Source of the DNA: Takakia lepidozioides
Lineage: Eukaryota; Streptophyta; Takakiopsida; Takakiales; Takakiaceae
Assembly: GCA_030704615.1 (NCBI GenBank)
Contig: CM060731.1
Coordinates: 39,988,001 to 40,052,000, forward strand
Length of the DNA: 64,000 nt
Reading direction: 5' to 3'
The notes under the pieces are model-generated. The model saw only the letters and a program-made list of their open reading frames with translations, was not told the origin of the DNA and ran no database searches. Shown here in pieces: positions 34,765 to 46,230 of this stretch (the stretch's first letter is position 1; each line of letters opens with the position of its first letter). The position numbers were made by a program, and so were the translations under genes.

Positions 34765-35622
34765 TGGAAGTTCTACGATGGAACGTTCGGACGCGGGTAA
34801 TCCTCAACGTCAAGAAAATCAGTTGAATCAACCCTTCTCAAATGCATAGATGGAGGCGTTCTGATTCGTTCGGAAGTCCAAAAGTTGGCAGCAGCAAAAG
34901 AACGATCCACTACAAAGAAAACGAGAGGGACCTCGCTTGATGAATCACAAGCCGAATCCCAATCTAATGCGAGATCCATGTAATTTAAGACAAAAAGGAG
35001 CAAGGATGTGACTCGCGAAATCAAGCGAATGGTGAAACTGCCTGAGTTCGTGGGTAAGACTTATGTCAAACCAGAAGAGATTATGTCGTTCCTAGAAACA
35101 CTCGAAGAATTCTTTGAAGAAGCTTACCCTGAGGCTAAAATTAGAACGACGACCCTTCAACTCCGAGATGCAGCAAAATTGTGGTGGTTTCGTCAGAAAA
35201 AAGAACACCGTGAACATGGCAAACCATCGTTCTTGGCTCACTACCTCCCTGAGGATTACGGTCATAAGATGAAATTTGAACTCTTCACACTGAAACAGGA
35301 AAATTCAAGTGTGGTTGAGTTCAAGACCAAATTTAAAATGCATGCCAGCTATTTTCCAACTCTAAGTGAGGATGACAAGGTGGATTTTTTCGTGGATGGC
35401 TTGAATGACTCTTTGAAATACAAGGTCAAAGCCCACAATCTCCGCACTAAGATTGAGGCCTATAGATTGGCTTGCAATTTCGAATGTAGGTTAAGGCACA
35501 GCGAGTGGCATACTCGGCTCGTGCAGGGGAGAATAAGAAGGGGACACATTATCTCCCAAGATCACCCCAGCAAAGAAGGGAAATTGGAAGAGGTACTTCA
35601 AACCCTACAAGAAGAACCGTGA
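34765..35622 (+). pseudogene. gypsy gag (Retrotrans_gag)
   Basis: A degraded start (RWNVRTRVILNVKK) is followed by an open frame from 35008 reading LPEFVGKTYVKPEEIMSFL, LRDAAKLWWFRQKKEH and KQENSSVVEFKTKFKMHASY, the capsid-type gag of plant gypsy elements. The family packages element RNA into virus-like particles. Early stops (near 34815 and 34940) make the N-terminus defective. Confidence 0.82.
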
Positions 35623-35689
35623 CAGTGCTCAGGGAAGCCAAAGAACAATTGTTGGTAATCCACCGCGCCTAAGTCCCAGGGAACAAGAA

Positions 35690-36030
35690 GAACATCTCAG
35701 GAGGGGCTCTGCTTCAATTGTCATAAACCCGGCCATCGATCAGCAGATTGTCCTGAACGTCGATTCCGTCAGACTACAGCCTTGGTGATGGAAGAACCAG
35801 TGGAGCCTGTAACTATTGCAAATCTCGGAAATTGTTCAGGATTTGCCACTGGAAAAGGTCCCAACATGAGGGTGTCGGCTGCAGTTGCCAATAAGCTACA
35901 TAGGCTTGGGCTTGAAGACAACAAGGGCAAGCACTTGGAGAGCATTAGGAAGCTCAAGAGGTTTGAAGGGGAGCATGTGAAGAAGTCTTCCAATCATGAT
36001 GATGTGAAACCAAGCCTAGAGCATTGAAGA
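35690..36030 (+). pseudogene. gypsy CCHC zinc knuckle and adjoining unassigned frame
   Basis: LCFNCHKPGHRSADCPERRF gives a C-x2-C-x4-H-x4-C knuckle at about 35707-35766. The frame stays open to 36027, but the Lys/His-rich sequence after about 35860 is not typical gypsy polyprotein. Confidence 0.75.
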
Positions 36031-36238
36031 GCCTGGAGCACATGTGGGAGATCATTGGAGGTGGTCTTCATGAAGAAAAAAGATTGTGGCTCAAGGCATG
36101 CATAGCAACTTCAACCATATATTAGCATGTGACAAGACAAAGAAGGGGAAGGTGAAGCTCACGTATTCATTCCCTTTTGGCTTAAGTTTTGTGGTGGATG
36201 GTTGATCAAGCAAGTGATGCTTACGTGGAGATGGTGGA

Positions 36239-36460
36239 GTGGCCTACAATCATAATGTTATTCGGGTTGAAGGACAGGTGGCGGGGAAACCAACAATGTT
36301 ATTGATTGACACTGGCAACACCTGGCACAATATGCTGTCAAAATCCTTTGCAGACAAGTTGGAATTATCTCAGGAGGAGGTGCAGCCATCTCAGATTATG
36401 TTGCCAAATGGTAGGGTGGAGACCACACAGCAACATCTTTCAGAGCTATGCCAGTTGTGA
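36239..36460 (+). pseudogene. gypsy aspartic protease
   Basis: VIRVEGQVAGKPTMLLIDTG with DTG as active-site triad, followed by the flap-like QIMLPNGRVETTQ. It ends at a TGA, after which the RT is missing. Confidence 0.8.
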
Positions 36461-36551
36461 TGCAAAGGGTACACACGAAGGCAGATTTTGAAGTTTGGAA
36501 TGGCGCCTGCTATGACTGCACGCCCGAGGCTGACAGCCCGAAAATCGTGGA

Positions 36552-36960
36552 ATGCCCTCATTCTCTCGCATTGCAACCCCGATGACTAATATACTAAAGA
36601 ACTCTACTCCTAAAGATTGGAATGAAGCTTGGACTCTAGATTGTGATGTTAGCTTTAATAAGCTAAAGGTTGCATTGACACATGCTCCAGTCTTCAAACT
36701 GATTGATCCTACCATGAATGAGATAGTGCTTTGCACTGATGCGAGTGACCTCGCTATTGGAGCAGTATTAATGCAAAGTGGTCAGGTTATTGCCTATGAG
36801 TCCAGAAAGCTCAATCCAACTGAATAGAATTATCCTGAACTCATGAAAAGAACTTTTAGCTATAATTCACGCACTGAAGATATGGAGGCATTACTTGCTT
36901 CCTGTGGACTTTACAATTGAAACGGATCATGAGAATTTAAAATATCTCAGTACACAACCC
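36552..36960 (+). pseudogene. gypsy RT C-terminus and RNase H
   Basis: FSRIATPMTNILKN, FNKLKVALTHAPVFKLID, VLCTDASDLAIGAVLMQSGQ and IAYESRKLNPTE match the RT-connection/RNase H segment; a TAG and a frame shift follow near 36826-36850. The RT palm with its YxDD box is absent. Confidence 0.85.
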
Positions 36961-37018
36961 AATTTGAGCCATCGTCAGATTCGATGGGTTTGAATTCCTT
37001 TAGCAGTTTCATTATGAT

Positions 37019-37760
37019 ATGCGGTATGTGAAGGGAAAAAAGAATGTACCGGCAGATGCGCTCTCTAAACGGCTGATGGTCAATGTTGTGTCACTTGTGA
37101 GAAGCTCTATGATTGATGATTTGAAAAGTCACTATGCTGATGATGTGTTTTTCAAAACACCTTATGAAAGCCTCTCCCATGACCGTCGGATCTATGGACG
37201 GGTCTGTTTGACTCCAGCTTCTCTTTCCACACCATTGTCTAAGGTCCAATCTGTCAATGACATGGTCCATGAAATGCACTCGGTACTGGATTTGGTAAAG
37301 AGAAGCATGAAAAGTGCTTAAGAAAGAGCCAAGTTCTATGCTGACAAGCACAAAAGCTTTTGTGAATTTGAGGTAGGTGACAAAGTCTTCTTGAAAGTTG
37401 CTCCCAAAAGAAGCCGGTTGAAATTGGGCAAGTGCCCAAAGCTGTCCCCAAAATTCTAGTGTGGACCTTTTGTGAACTTAAAGCGTTATGGATCTGTGGC
37501 ATATCAGCTGGATTTGCCAGCTACTTGGAAAATCCACGACGTCTTCATGTCAGCCTCCTAAGGAAATACATGGCAGACCCCAGTCACGTTCTACTTGAAC
37601 TTCCCAAGGTTATAGAATAAGGTCACTTGTTGGCTGAACCTGAATCATTTCTGGAGACAAGAACGAAACACCTTCGAAATCGTTCATATCGTGAACACCT
37701 CGTCAAATGGTATCACTATCCAGAATCTGAAGCTACTTGGGAAAAGGAGAGTGACCTGTA
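37019..37760 (+). pseudogene. gypsy integrase remnants and chromodomain-like end
   Basis: YVKGKKNVPADALSKR is the end of RNase H; the integrase catalytic core is missing. After 37320 come YADKHKSFCEFEVGDKVFLK and YGSVAYQLDLPATWKIHDVF (integrase C-terminal GPF/Y module), then EPESFLETRTKHLRN and EHLVKWYHYPESEATWEKES, a chromodomain pattern. Chromodomains steer integration toward marked chromatin. Stops at 37319, 37457 and 37618 break it. Confidence 0.82.
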
Positions 37761-37822
37761 GTTGGATTTTTCCCATTTCTCTATCATTGCGGACAATGAT
37801 CGATCTTCTTAGTGGGGGAGTT

Positions 37823-38352
37823 TGTTATGACACTCCTATACATTGATAACGGGATTGGGTGAAAGGGCAATGGGGTTGTCGTTGAATGACAGGTGGGGAC
37901 ACTGGCTACTACCATGTGATGGCCAGTGGAAGGGAAACCAACAGGTTCAAGTATTGATTACCAATCCAAGTGGTCACATGTCCGAGAAAGAAGGGAGACA
38001 ATGATCAACTAGGAGGAGAACTTAGGGATTTCGGAGGTCTGCAGAATGGATGACGAGTACTGATATGTATAGAGATTATGAATACATAGCATGATGTTGA
38101 GGTAGGGTGGTCCAGAAGTGTATCCAAAACTGTGGTGGTTGAATTGGTTGGCATAATTGGTTGGCAGAAAGATAAGAGATGATCTTTGGTTATTGTCAGG
38201 AACCCGAAACGGTGATACCATCTGTGTGCATAGAAAATTGTAAATGTGTGAATAGACTTCTACTGAACGAGTCATACTGGTGCGGATCTGAACTGGACTT
38301 TGTCACAATCTGAAGGGAGACTTTTTTCATGTGAATGTGGTTTCATTAAGAG
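37823..38352 (+). repeat. gypsy 3' LTR
   Basis: Begins TGTTATGACACTCC directly after the polypurine tract agtgggggag (37811-37820). Direct match to the 5' LTR. About 50 further bases before the P450 sequence resumes at 38403 are unassigned. Confidence 0.88.
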
Positions 38353-38402
38353 CAAAGTTGAAGATACTGGTTGGAACCGAGAAAGAAGATAGAGTTGTTT
38401 TA

Positions 38403-38450
38403 GAGGGATAATAAGATGTCCACAAAATCGGTTGGAGTGTCAGGCTCCCT
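38403..38450 (-). pseudogene. Distal fragment of P450 copy A'
   Basis: gataataagatgtccacaaa and tcaggctccctaac match the reverse complement of 10207-10254 in copy A with few differences, continuing the exon interrupted by the gypsy insertion. Confidence 0.85.
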
Positions 38451-39461
38451 AACATATCTTTAAGAATAGAGCAATACTACTATGAGTCCCATCTACCATA
38501 TTTGTTTTCTCTAGGGAATGCAAAAAATCCATAACACATTTTCTTATGGACTGTGAAACCGTCGTATGCTACGACAAATCAACCTCTAAGAAGATCTTCT
38601 AGACTCTTCACAAATTGTACTACAAGGCTAAGCCTAAGAAGAATTTTAATTTGGGGCAGAGTGGAGGAGGGATGGCTGGTCTAGGGAATGGAGGAGAGAT
38701 TGTTGGTGCAGGGAGTGGATGAAAGATTGTTGGTGCGGGGAGTGGAGGAGGTCTTTTCATATGCGACATTTGTAACCATTGAATAGTAAGTATCTCATAT
38801 GATTTAGATGAAGTGTCCAACCAGAAAAATAAAATAAAATCGGAGATTGTGTTATTGGGCATTTCCTAAGGCACCACACGGGCACCATCAACTCCATCGA
38901 GGCCCAAGACCCCCCACCACCAATACCCCTTAATGCATACAACTTTAGCATAAATCAATGACACACCAAACTTTTGCCAAAAGTTACAAGACTTATATTG
39001 TAGAGAAATTTGTCAAGCTTAATGTGCAGAATGTTGGAAGGAGGTACGCTTGTGATTGAAAAATTGCCAAACTACTAATGTAACATGTTTTTAGATCTCA
39101 AAGGGACAAGTTGTAGATTATTTTTCAAAATTTTATTTTTGGAAATCCCAAGATTTTGGGAAGCCATAGCGAGGGAGCTTGTACTTTAGATTTCAGTTTG
39201 AAAATAAGGTTATATGCTAGGTTGGATCATGGTTTAGAACAATTTATTATGATTCCTCAAAAAATATTTGAGATTTTTGAGTGGGATTAAAGGTCAAATA
39301 TAATTTTTTCAGATGACTCTTCTATACTATTTAGATAATTATCAGTCCAACTCATACATAAATTCCACATAAGTCTTTGAAGCTAATAATTGTGACAATA
39401 ATCTTTTAAATAATTAAAACTGACATCACAAAGGGAACCTTTACCGCTTTTATGACAAACC
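38451..39461. other. No gene; short 27-bp tandem repeat at 38668-38755
   Basis: AT-rich. The only structure seen is a three-copy imperfect 27-bp repeat (ggtgcagggagtggatgaaa type units). Confidence 0.5.
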
Positions 39462-39605
39462 AAGCTCTATTGCACATGCAGCACCAGGACCCAATGTGAA
39501 AGTAACCAGGATTTGAACCCAAACCCACTTAAGTGGCGTGGGGACCAACTTGCTGAAAATGCAAATGAGGTTTTGAATAGAAGAATAGGTCGAGAGTCAC
39601 ATGCA
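39462..39605 (+). repeat. Dispersed repeat B, partial copy 3
   Basis: Shares gacccaatgtg, gatttgaacccaaa and cgtggggaccaact with 12635-12760, same orientation. It abuts the stop codon of the methyltransferase-like gene. Confidence 0.6.
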
Positions 39606-40269
39606 TTATTGAAACCATAGAAGTCGATATTGCTTCATTATCCATAGAAAGTCCGAAAATTTATGGGTCATTTCGATTGTCCAGATCCACTGGTAGAGGA
39701 GCTTGCATTCAATTTCGATGTCCTCGTGTTCCAACGGCACTGCTGCGACAGCGACATCTGTCTGGGTACCTGAGGTGGAGTCCTCATGGAGGGGAGCAAT
39801 TACCTCTTTGTACAGCTCTCCATCCCCCTCAAAGGTGAACAGATGCCTTCCAGCAGCCTTGCAGGCATGGAACGATGCCCCTGCCAGACGAATAAACCAA
39901 ATGAGCCAAGATATGCGCACGAACCTGTACTTTCGAACTACAACAATGAAGGCAAATTATTGCTAGAGTGTGAAGGCCCGAACATGTTCCAAGAGTGAGG
40001 TCAACAACATGGGACCCTTCAATACTGCAAGACTCGATGACTGTCTGCATGAATGCAGGACTCTTTTCCCGTGCATCTCTCCATGGCTGTCCGAAATTCC
40101 GCAGCACAGTAAGCGAGGCGTCCACGTAGTTGTAGATAAAATCATCATCCACGGGATCGCAGGACGACTCAATATGCGTTCCCCCTTTCAAGACCTGGAA
40201 CTCCTTAACGGATGACGGTGTGGATGGGTGGCGTTCTCTTATGAGACAGTGTGCATCAAAAGCTCGTGT
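39606..40269 (-). pseudogene. Methyltransferase SAM-binding exons (motif I)
   Basis: Exon 11 ends GSHVVDLTLGT; joining to exon 12 gives TWASFHACKAAGRHLFTFEG followed by DGELYKEVIAPL. This is the DPFxGxGST..A....GR...GIE pattern of beta-class MTases, with Trp in place of the second conserved Gly. The C-terminal tail is hydrophilic and ends at a TAA at 39606-39608. Confidence 0.78.
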
Positions 40270-40465
40270 CTACGAATTGAAAACACCGGACTCAGTGAGG
40301 TGAGCACCAAGGCAACATCAAGGTAGGTAGCAGATGACAACCTTGCACTACGATTTCGTCAACGCGAGGATGCAAGAGAAGATTGACAGCGCAGAAGGAA
40401 AATAAAGCTATCCAAACACGGGAAACATTTCTACAAGATTGAATGAAATGGAGGATACGACATAC

Positions 40466-40844
40466 CTTCTGGCCTGGGATGTACCCCTTTGTAAGTGGGA
40501 GACTACTAACTCCATTCCAGCTTTTAATCACCTTCATCCCACCAGACTTCAGGAAACTGGACAGTAGTCGTCGGCACTTTGCATTGGCGTTGGATGAGCA
40601 AACACCCATTGTCAGCCAAGAAGTTCCCACAGAACTTGAAGACTTAGGGCCAGTAGCGCTCGTCCTATTCATTCCAAACTGGAGTGACACCTTTCAGTGG
40701 AAGATCTGGGACTGGAAGCCCGTCTGGAATGTCCACAATAACGAGCTCGCAGGCAAAGGGTTTTTTCTCTCCGTTCACCCACGATGGACCTTTCCCAGCC
40801 TTCACCCCCCAAAAACAATCCAATTCAAAGGACATTTGACCACA
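40466..40844 (-). pseudogene. Methyltransferase catalytic exon (DPPY-like box DIPD)
   Basis: FACELVIVDIPDGLPVPDLP places a DIPD (40722-40733) where beta-class N6/N4 MTases have DPPY or SPPY. It is followed by FKFCGNFLADNGCLLI and, in another frame, LKSGGMKVIKSWNG, the strands that normally follow motif IV. Two stops and a frame shift interrupt it. The change from Tyr to Asp in the box would abolish base flipping in a typical enzyme. Confidence 0.75.
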
Positions 40845-41694
40845 CTGCAAGAACCAAATGACAAGTAGGGGAGTGGATAAGGAATTTACCAGAGTGAGGA
40901 ATGAAGACAATGTCTCCCAAGTTGGGGACTTCTCTTTGACTGTGCCGCCTTTCCTCCTTGATTCCATCATGTCCAAGAAGCTTTCGTTGATTGTCTTGTG
41001 TTGGTATCCCGTGGCCACACCTCTGCCAGGGTTAGGTAGGGCCTCGTATGGTTTGTCCGACAGAGCCAGTTGTGAAACCCTCTGAGCCCCTCCTGCCACA
41101 GTAGCTGCTGCCTGACTTTGTTCGCCGGCCCTCTTTCTTTTTGTCCTTCTTCTTTCCACCCTTCTTTTTCGGGCTCTGATTTACAACTGGTTCCTTTGCT
41201 TTAAGAAGCCGGAGATCTCTCAACTGCAGCTGCCTATCTATCAGTCTTCAGAGGAGCAAGAGTCTCTGCATTGTCATTCAAGTTTCGCACGACGATCTCC
41301 TCCCAGGGTGTCGATTGTTTCGGGCAATCAAGGTACCACCCACAGTCTTTGAAATGAGACCTGCTCCAGTCCTCCAGAATTCCCGCTGTGTACATTGTTG
41401 TGTCGGGATTTGTCTTTGCCCAGCTGTCAATGAAGAATGGGTAGGAGCTTAGAAAACCACCTGGAAAAAGCACTCCGTGGATATATTTGCGAAAACAAAA
41501 ACAACAAAAATCAGGAGAGTTCATAGGAAGACATGATAGCAGGCTCCATCCCTTTGTTGTAACACTTAACAAAAAACAATCCAAGTGCAGGCCAAACTCA
41601 TCATTGCGTCAACGAAAGCCTCTTTCCGGTTCTGAAACAAGAGTTTGACACTTAAGAAATCATGTTATCACTCAAGTCATGGGCTGCTATCAAA

Positions 41695-44237
41695 CAGGCT
41701 TGCGTCAACGCAAGCCTCATGCAGACCCGGTAAAAGTGTCGTTGCCTCACAGTTTTTGCACGAAGGAAACACTCCATAGCTGTACTTAAAATTCTCACAA
41801 CATGCCCCTTCCTAATACTTTGTTCAAACTACCAATATCTATTCCATACACTAGACAGGCTTGCGTCAACGCAAGCCTGATCCTAGCCAAAAAACACTGG
41901 GGATAATGCAAGCCATGAGTAGCAGGGTCCGCAGGCTTGCGTTAATGCAAGCCTCAATAGAGGCAGCTTCTATCTCAAAGAACAACTCACAACATTAAAA
42001 AGCATGAAATGAAACCTGTTTATGACTCGCTTCATCGCCTGCTCCCCATTGTATTGCGCATCGAACAAATTGGAACGGTTAATCCCACCATCCACAGCAA
42101 ATTTGCGGAAGAACACATGGTCCCAAATGATCCATTTCCACCTCCTTATCCAGGTCTCGAATGACTCATCGGGTGTAGCAACGACTATCTTGAAGTCTGT
42201 TAGAGATTTCTCCATAACCTCCTCAGCCCTCTCCTCCAACTGGCACGCAAATAACTTGGTTAGATTTTGCGAATGCACTCAAAGACATTCAACACAGACA
42301 TTGATGAGCTGTGTCATGATATTCTTACCTGTGCCCAGAATGTGGCTTTATGAAGCCAGATGTCCCACTCTTGGTCACTGAAAGGGGTGACGACTCCAGT
42401 GGTGGCGTTCTTCTCGCCCATGGGAAAACTATTTGCTTGCCGTAGAACAGGCTCAGAGTTCCAAATTTGAAGCCACCGTATTTTCACTGCTGGCTCCACC
42501 ATTGCCATGCAAGCCTGTGCAGCTTCTCTTGTGTCATTTCAGGCTTTGTTGTCTTGCTCCAATGAATGCGAACCTCATCCAGAAACTGAGGGCCAAGACC
42601 AGGATCAGCTAGATGCGCAGTTGCTTAGTGAATGCAGTCACCACCTTCCTGTAGAATTCGTTCATGTGGAAGGTCATTGCCGCCTCAATACCGTAGGCAG
42701 TGCGTTCACTTTCTGGAGTTTTTCCGTAATATTCCGCTTTTCCCCTTTCTCCCGCATCGGCAATTTCTTGCTATCCAACCCAAAGGCAACTTTAAAAAGG
42801 TCCGACTCCTAAATGTGCAATAGGTACCTGAATCTAAACTTCACAATGATTCAGGCTTGCATCGACACAAGCCTGAACATGGGTACATATGAATGATAAA
42901 AAAAAGGTTGTTTGCAAGACCTACCGTATACATGTACTCCAAGAACGCATCCCTCGTGAGTGTGTACCATGTCTCTGCCCTTTTGGAGGTCTCGCACTTC
43001 TCGAAGGCCTCAGGTGAAAGAATATTAGTCTTGAAGCTGGACAATGGCATCCGTCCTAGCTTTTGCATCCTGAATAATGTGTGCACCAAGTTTGTGGTGA
43101 CATGGGAAGACTTTGTCTGCCTGCACCATCAAACCGAGTATGAGAAAAGGTTTTAATGGCAAATAATAGCATTTGAGGTTGTATCAGAATCTAGTGGTTG
43201 AAGAGAACTTACTTGTTTATATCATGCATGGCTATTAGTAGCTGTGTGTAGTTTTCCTTTGGATCCAAAACGCATGCCGCGACGGAGTAATGCCAATCTT
43301 TCTCCTCTCGATGCATAGATTCAATGTACTCCATCAAGCAAGCAGGCGGTGGTTCCCATCCCAAACAAAGAACATCTTGTTACTGTACACCTGCAACTCC
43401 AGACTCCTGGACAGAAACTGCTTGAATTCCAAATTCACTTCCCTCCAGCACTCATCCCACTTGCCCTCGATGTCGTCGTCTACCAGTCTCTCGTTCCCAT
43501 TGGAGTCTCCAACAGAAATGTAAAAGACTGGGGTTCCAAACACATACCCGTGCACAAAATCTCCTTGAAGCTTCCTGATATATCCCCGGTTAGGGCAGGA
43601 CGAACAGCAGACATTGATATCATCCTGCAGAGGGGTACCATGAGGTTCGCCTCCATAACCATCATGGATCGGATTACCTGTCCAGATTTCACTTTCGAGC
43701 CTGACCTTATCTTGATGGCCATGCCTTTGTAATCCATATCTGTGTCTTGCACTTCTGTCTGGACTGCTGTTGCTGCAACAGGGCCTTTGCCCTTTCTCCT
43801 CTTCTTCTGCTCATCAGAAGAAACAAGAAATACATTATCAGATCAAAAAGCGGGATTCTGTGATCCATAAGATCAACCTTGCGTTAACGCAAGCATGACA
43901 TGGAGGTCTTCAAAGGACCGTTTGACAACCCCAAACAGGTTGTGATCTACATCCTTTCGTTGACGCAAACATGGATTGGACATCGAAAAGATTCTCTCAC
44001 AAAAGGATGTTTTGCTTTTCTTAGACACACAACAGGGCTTACAAAAAGACTGACACAGATTCTGGCTCCTGCATAGGTTTGTATGGACTAAACTTCAGGC
44101 TTGCGTCAACGCAAGCCTGGTCTGTGTGCCTGCTTACCTCACTATCTCTAAAACTATGTTTAGATTGAGAGCCGCAAATCGATATAAACTCAAAGTTTTG
44201 GGAATAACCAAATCAGGCTTGCATCAACGCAAGCCTG
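41695..44237. repeat. Dispersed 24-bp near-palindromes in introns of the methyltransferase-like gene
   Basis: Arm CAGGCTTGCGT, a 2-nt centre, then its reverse complement. Good copies: 41695-41717, 41856-41879, 41932-41954, 42852-42875, 44096-44119 and 44214-44237; shorter at 43877-43895; degraded at 43954-43970 and about 40354-40369. Full copies were not seen elsewhere in the window. All good copies lie in predicted introns. Confidence 0.88.
43213..43624 (-). pseudogene. ParB-like domain exon (exon 4)
   Basis: Reads DDINVCCSSCPNRGYIRKL, GDFVHGYVFGTPVFYISVGD and MFFVWDGNHRLLA (GNHR box at 43343-43360), then, after loss of one base near 43335, MEYIESMHREEKDWHYSV and NYTQLLIAMHDIN. The DGNHR box is the hallmark of the ParB/sulfiredoxin fold, which binds nucleotide. 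The N-terminal CCSSCPN could bind metal. Confidence 0.75.
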
Positions 44238-44819
44238 CGCTGGATGTTTGTTCCGTGTATCATGCTTCTCTACTGAACTACACTATGCAAACTTGAAGTG
44301 TTTCAGATGGAAAGGCTATTTAGGGTTTCGTTGACCGACAGTGTGCTCTCACACATAAGCAGGGAGCAAATATTTACCTCTGCCGGGTGCTCGCCTTGGC
44401 CTGATGGTGCTGATCCATCCCTTTTGTTCCCCTTCTCCATCGCCGCGACCTGCTCTCGTAGAGGCTGCAAGCGAGCAGAATGGTTAGACATGAAGAGAAT
44501 ACAATGCACAGTGTACAAGTACATGGGCAATGGTTTAGGGTTTTCTCACCTCGACTTGTATTGCTTCTTTTTGGGCCTCTTGCAGGGAATGGAGTGGACA
44601 AGAACTCAAATTGTCCGGTGCCAACATAGATTGCGTTCCTGCATCATCCATCTGCTCGTCGTCGGTTTGAGCCTTGGCGTCGTTGTTAGAGGGCTGCTTG
44701 GGACTTAGATGCTTTTACGGGTTCTGTGGGGTACCCTTAATTTTTGCGCAGACTTACGGATGGTAGACTGAGACCAACATGAGCCTTAGGGGTGGTGGGC
44801 GCAGGCTTTAGGGGGGGTA

Positions 44820-45005
44820 CACAGCTTCGCACAGCTAGTCACAGCCCGACACAGCTTCGCACAGCCAGTCACAGTCCGACACAGTCTGACACAGCCCGAC
44901 ACAACTTCGCACAGCCAGTCACAGTCCGACACAGTCTGACACAGCTCGATACAGCTTTACACAGCCAGTCACAGCTCGGCACAGCTTGGCACAGCCTGTC
45001 ACAAC
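44820..45005. repeat. 10-bp minisatellite, about 18 units
   Basis: Units of the type NCACAGYYNG (acacagcttc, gcacagccag, tcacagtccg, acacagtctg) follow at a strict 10-bp period, with a higher-order 40-50 bp pattern. Confidence 0.92.
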
Positions 45006-45522
45006 GTACATAGGGAACGGTTATCATTGACAGAGAACGACCGTGTGGGAACGACATTTGCAGAGGGAACGTGTTACTTCAGGGGTGACAGTTAGTTAGT
45101 TAGGTGGTTAGAACAGCTTGCGGGTATATTAGGCAGGGCGGCAACATGAAGGGGATCACTTCTTGAGGAGCGCGACTTGATCAGGGGAGGAGGAGACGAA
45201 ACGGAGAGCGGAACAGTGAAGATGAGATGATGACTTGATTGAGGCTTAATTCATGCAAGCTGTAGAATCATATAGTAGGGTAGAATAGGGACACCATGGC
45301 ATTGGCTGATACTTGATTAATCATAATCTGATACTTGTTCGATACAATCATACTGTGTAGAGAGACATAAGAGAAGCTGTGGAATAAATGAATGATTGAT
45401 TGGAACTTGGTAGATACTGAAGCAATCTGATGCTTCAGTATATCCAGTAAGGTAAATTGATAACATGAAGGCAAGAAGGAATACAAATAGGAAGCACAAC
45501 CATGATTCACTAGCTGTAGGTC

Positions 45523-46230
45523 ATGACTGATTGTTCTGAGTGGGCTGAATACTTAGAGATATCCAACTCTTCTATCTTGGAGTTTCCACCTCGGATAGCG
45601 AAGGGATGGGTGAGTAAAAGCCGCTCGACATTTGGCGACCATACTTGGGATCTGGGTCATGAACAACCAGATGTGACAGACATCTGGTGGGATCATGGTG
45701 GTTGGAGAATTAAAGAATTTGATGTGAATCAAATTCCCTGTGGAACTGAGAAGGAAAGATTGTCCAAACAATTCTTTCAGAGGTTCTTGGAATTGCCAGA
45801 CGGTTGTAAAGAAAACATGTTTAAGAAAGTGCATGATGCTGACCCTGAGTAGGGTCTGGAGAAAGGAGTGATAAAGATTTATCAGGTGGCCTGTAGAGGA
45901 AGAGCACGTTGGTTACCAACACTAGTTTATGTGACAGCATTGCTATCCATTAAGCGAGTAGAGTTTGAAGGCTAGGAGGAAAGAAAAGTGAATGTTTACA
46001 CTCATATGCATGAAGAACTTGTACTGGTAAAGAATTGGATTCCTAAGGATATTCTGTGGATCAAACTCACACCAAGAACAGCTTTTCAGACTTGTTTGCC
46101 ATATGGTTATATGGTAACGAAGACTTCTAGTATAGCCAAGGGTGCATTGAAGCTTGAAAGAAACCCAGGTATATACGAGAGATACTACAGAAGAGAGTTT
46201 TGGTTATTGCCTCATTAAAGAAATGAAATA
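45523..46230 (+). pseudogene. Unassigned degraded frame within the TIR element
   Basis: One frame with few stops: EWAEYLEISNSSILEFPPR, DIWWDHGGWRIKEFDVNQ, KQFFQRFLELPDGCKENMF, then after a TAG VACRGRARWLPTLVYVTA and KLERNPGIYERYYRREFWL. It looks once coding, but I recognise no family. It could be the element's own protein or captured sequence. Confidence 0.4.

Larger units (their letters stand above)
34155..38402 (+). mobile_element. Ty3/gypsy (chromovirus-type) retrotransposon, internally deleted
   Basis: Two direct LTRs flank gag, zinc knuckle, protease, RNase H and a chromodomain-like C-terminus. The RT core and the integrase catalytic core are missing. It sits inside P450 copy A': the left flank ends ...cctgggaggg and the right flank continues gagggataataagatgtcc, the uninterrupted order seen in copy A; gaggg appears on both sides as a likely 5-bp target duplication. 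Confidence 0.88.

Noticed and set aside
41604-44237. CRISPR-like array of palindromic repeats
   Set aside because: Repeat spacing is irregular (tens to hundreds of bases), copies sit in introns of a spliced gene, and the host is a plant.
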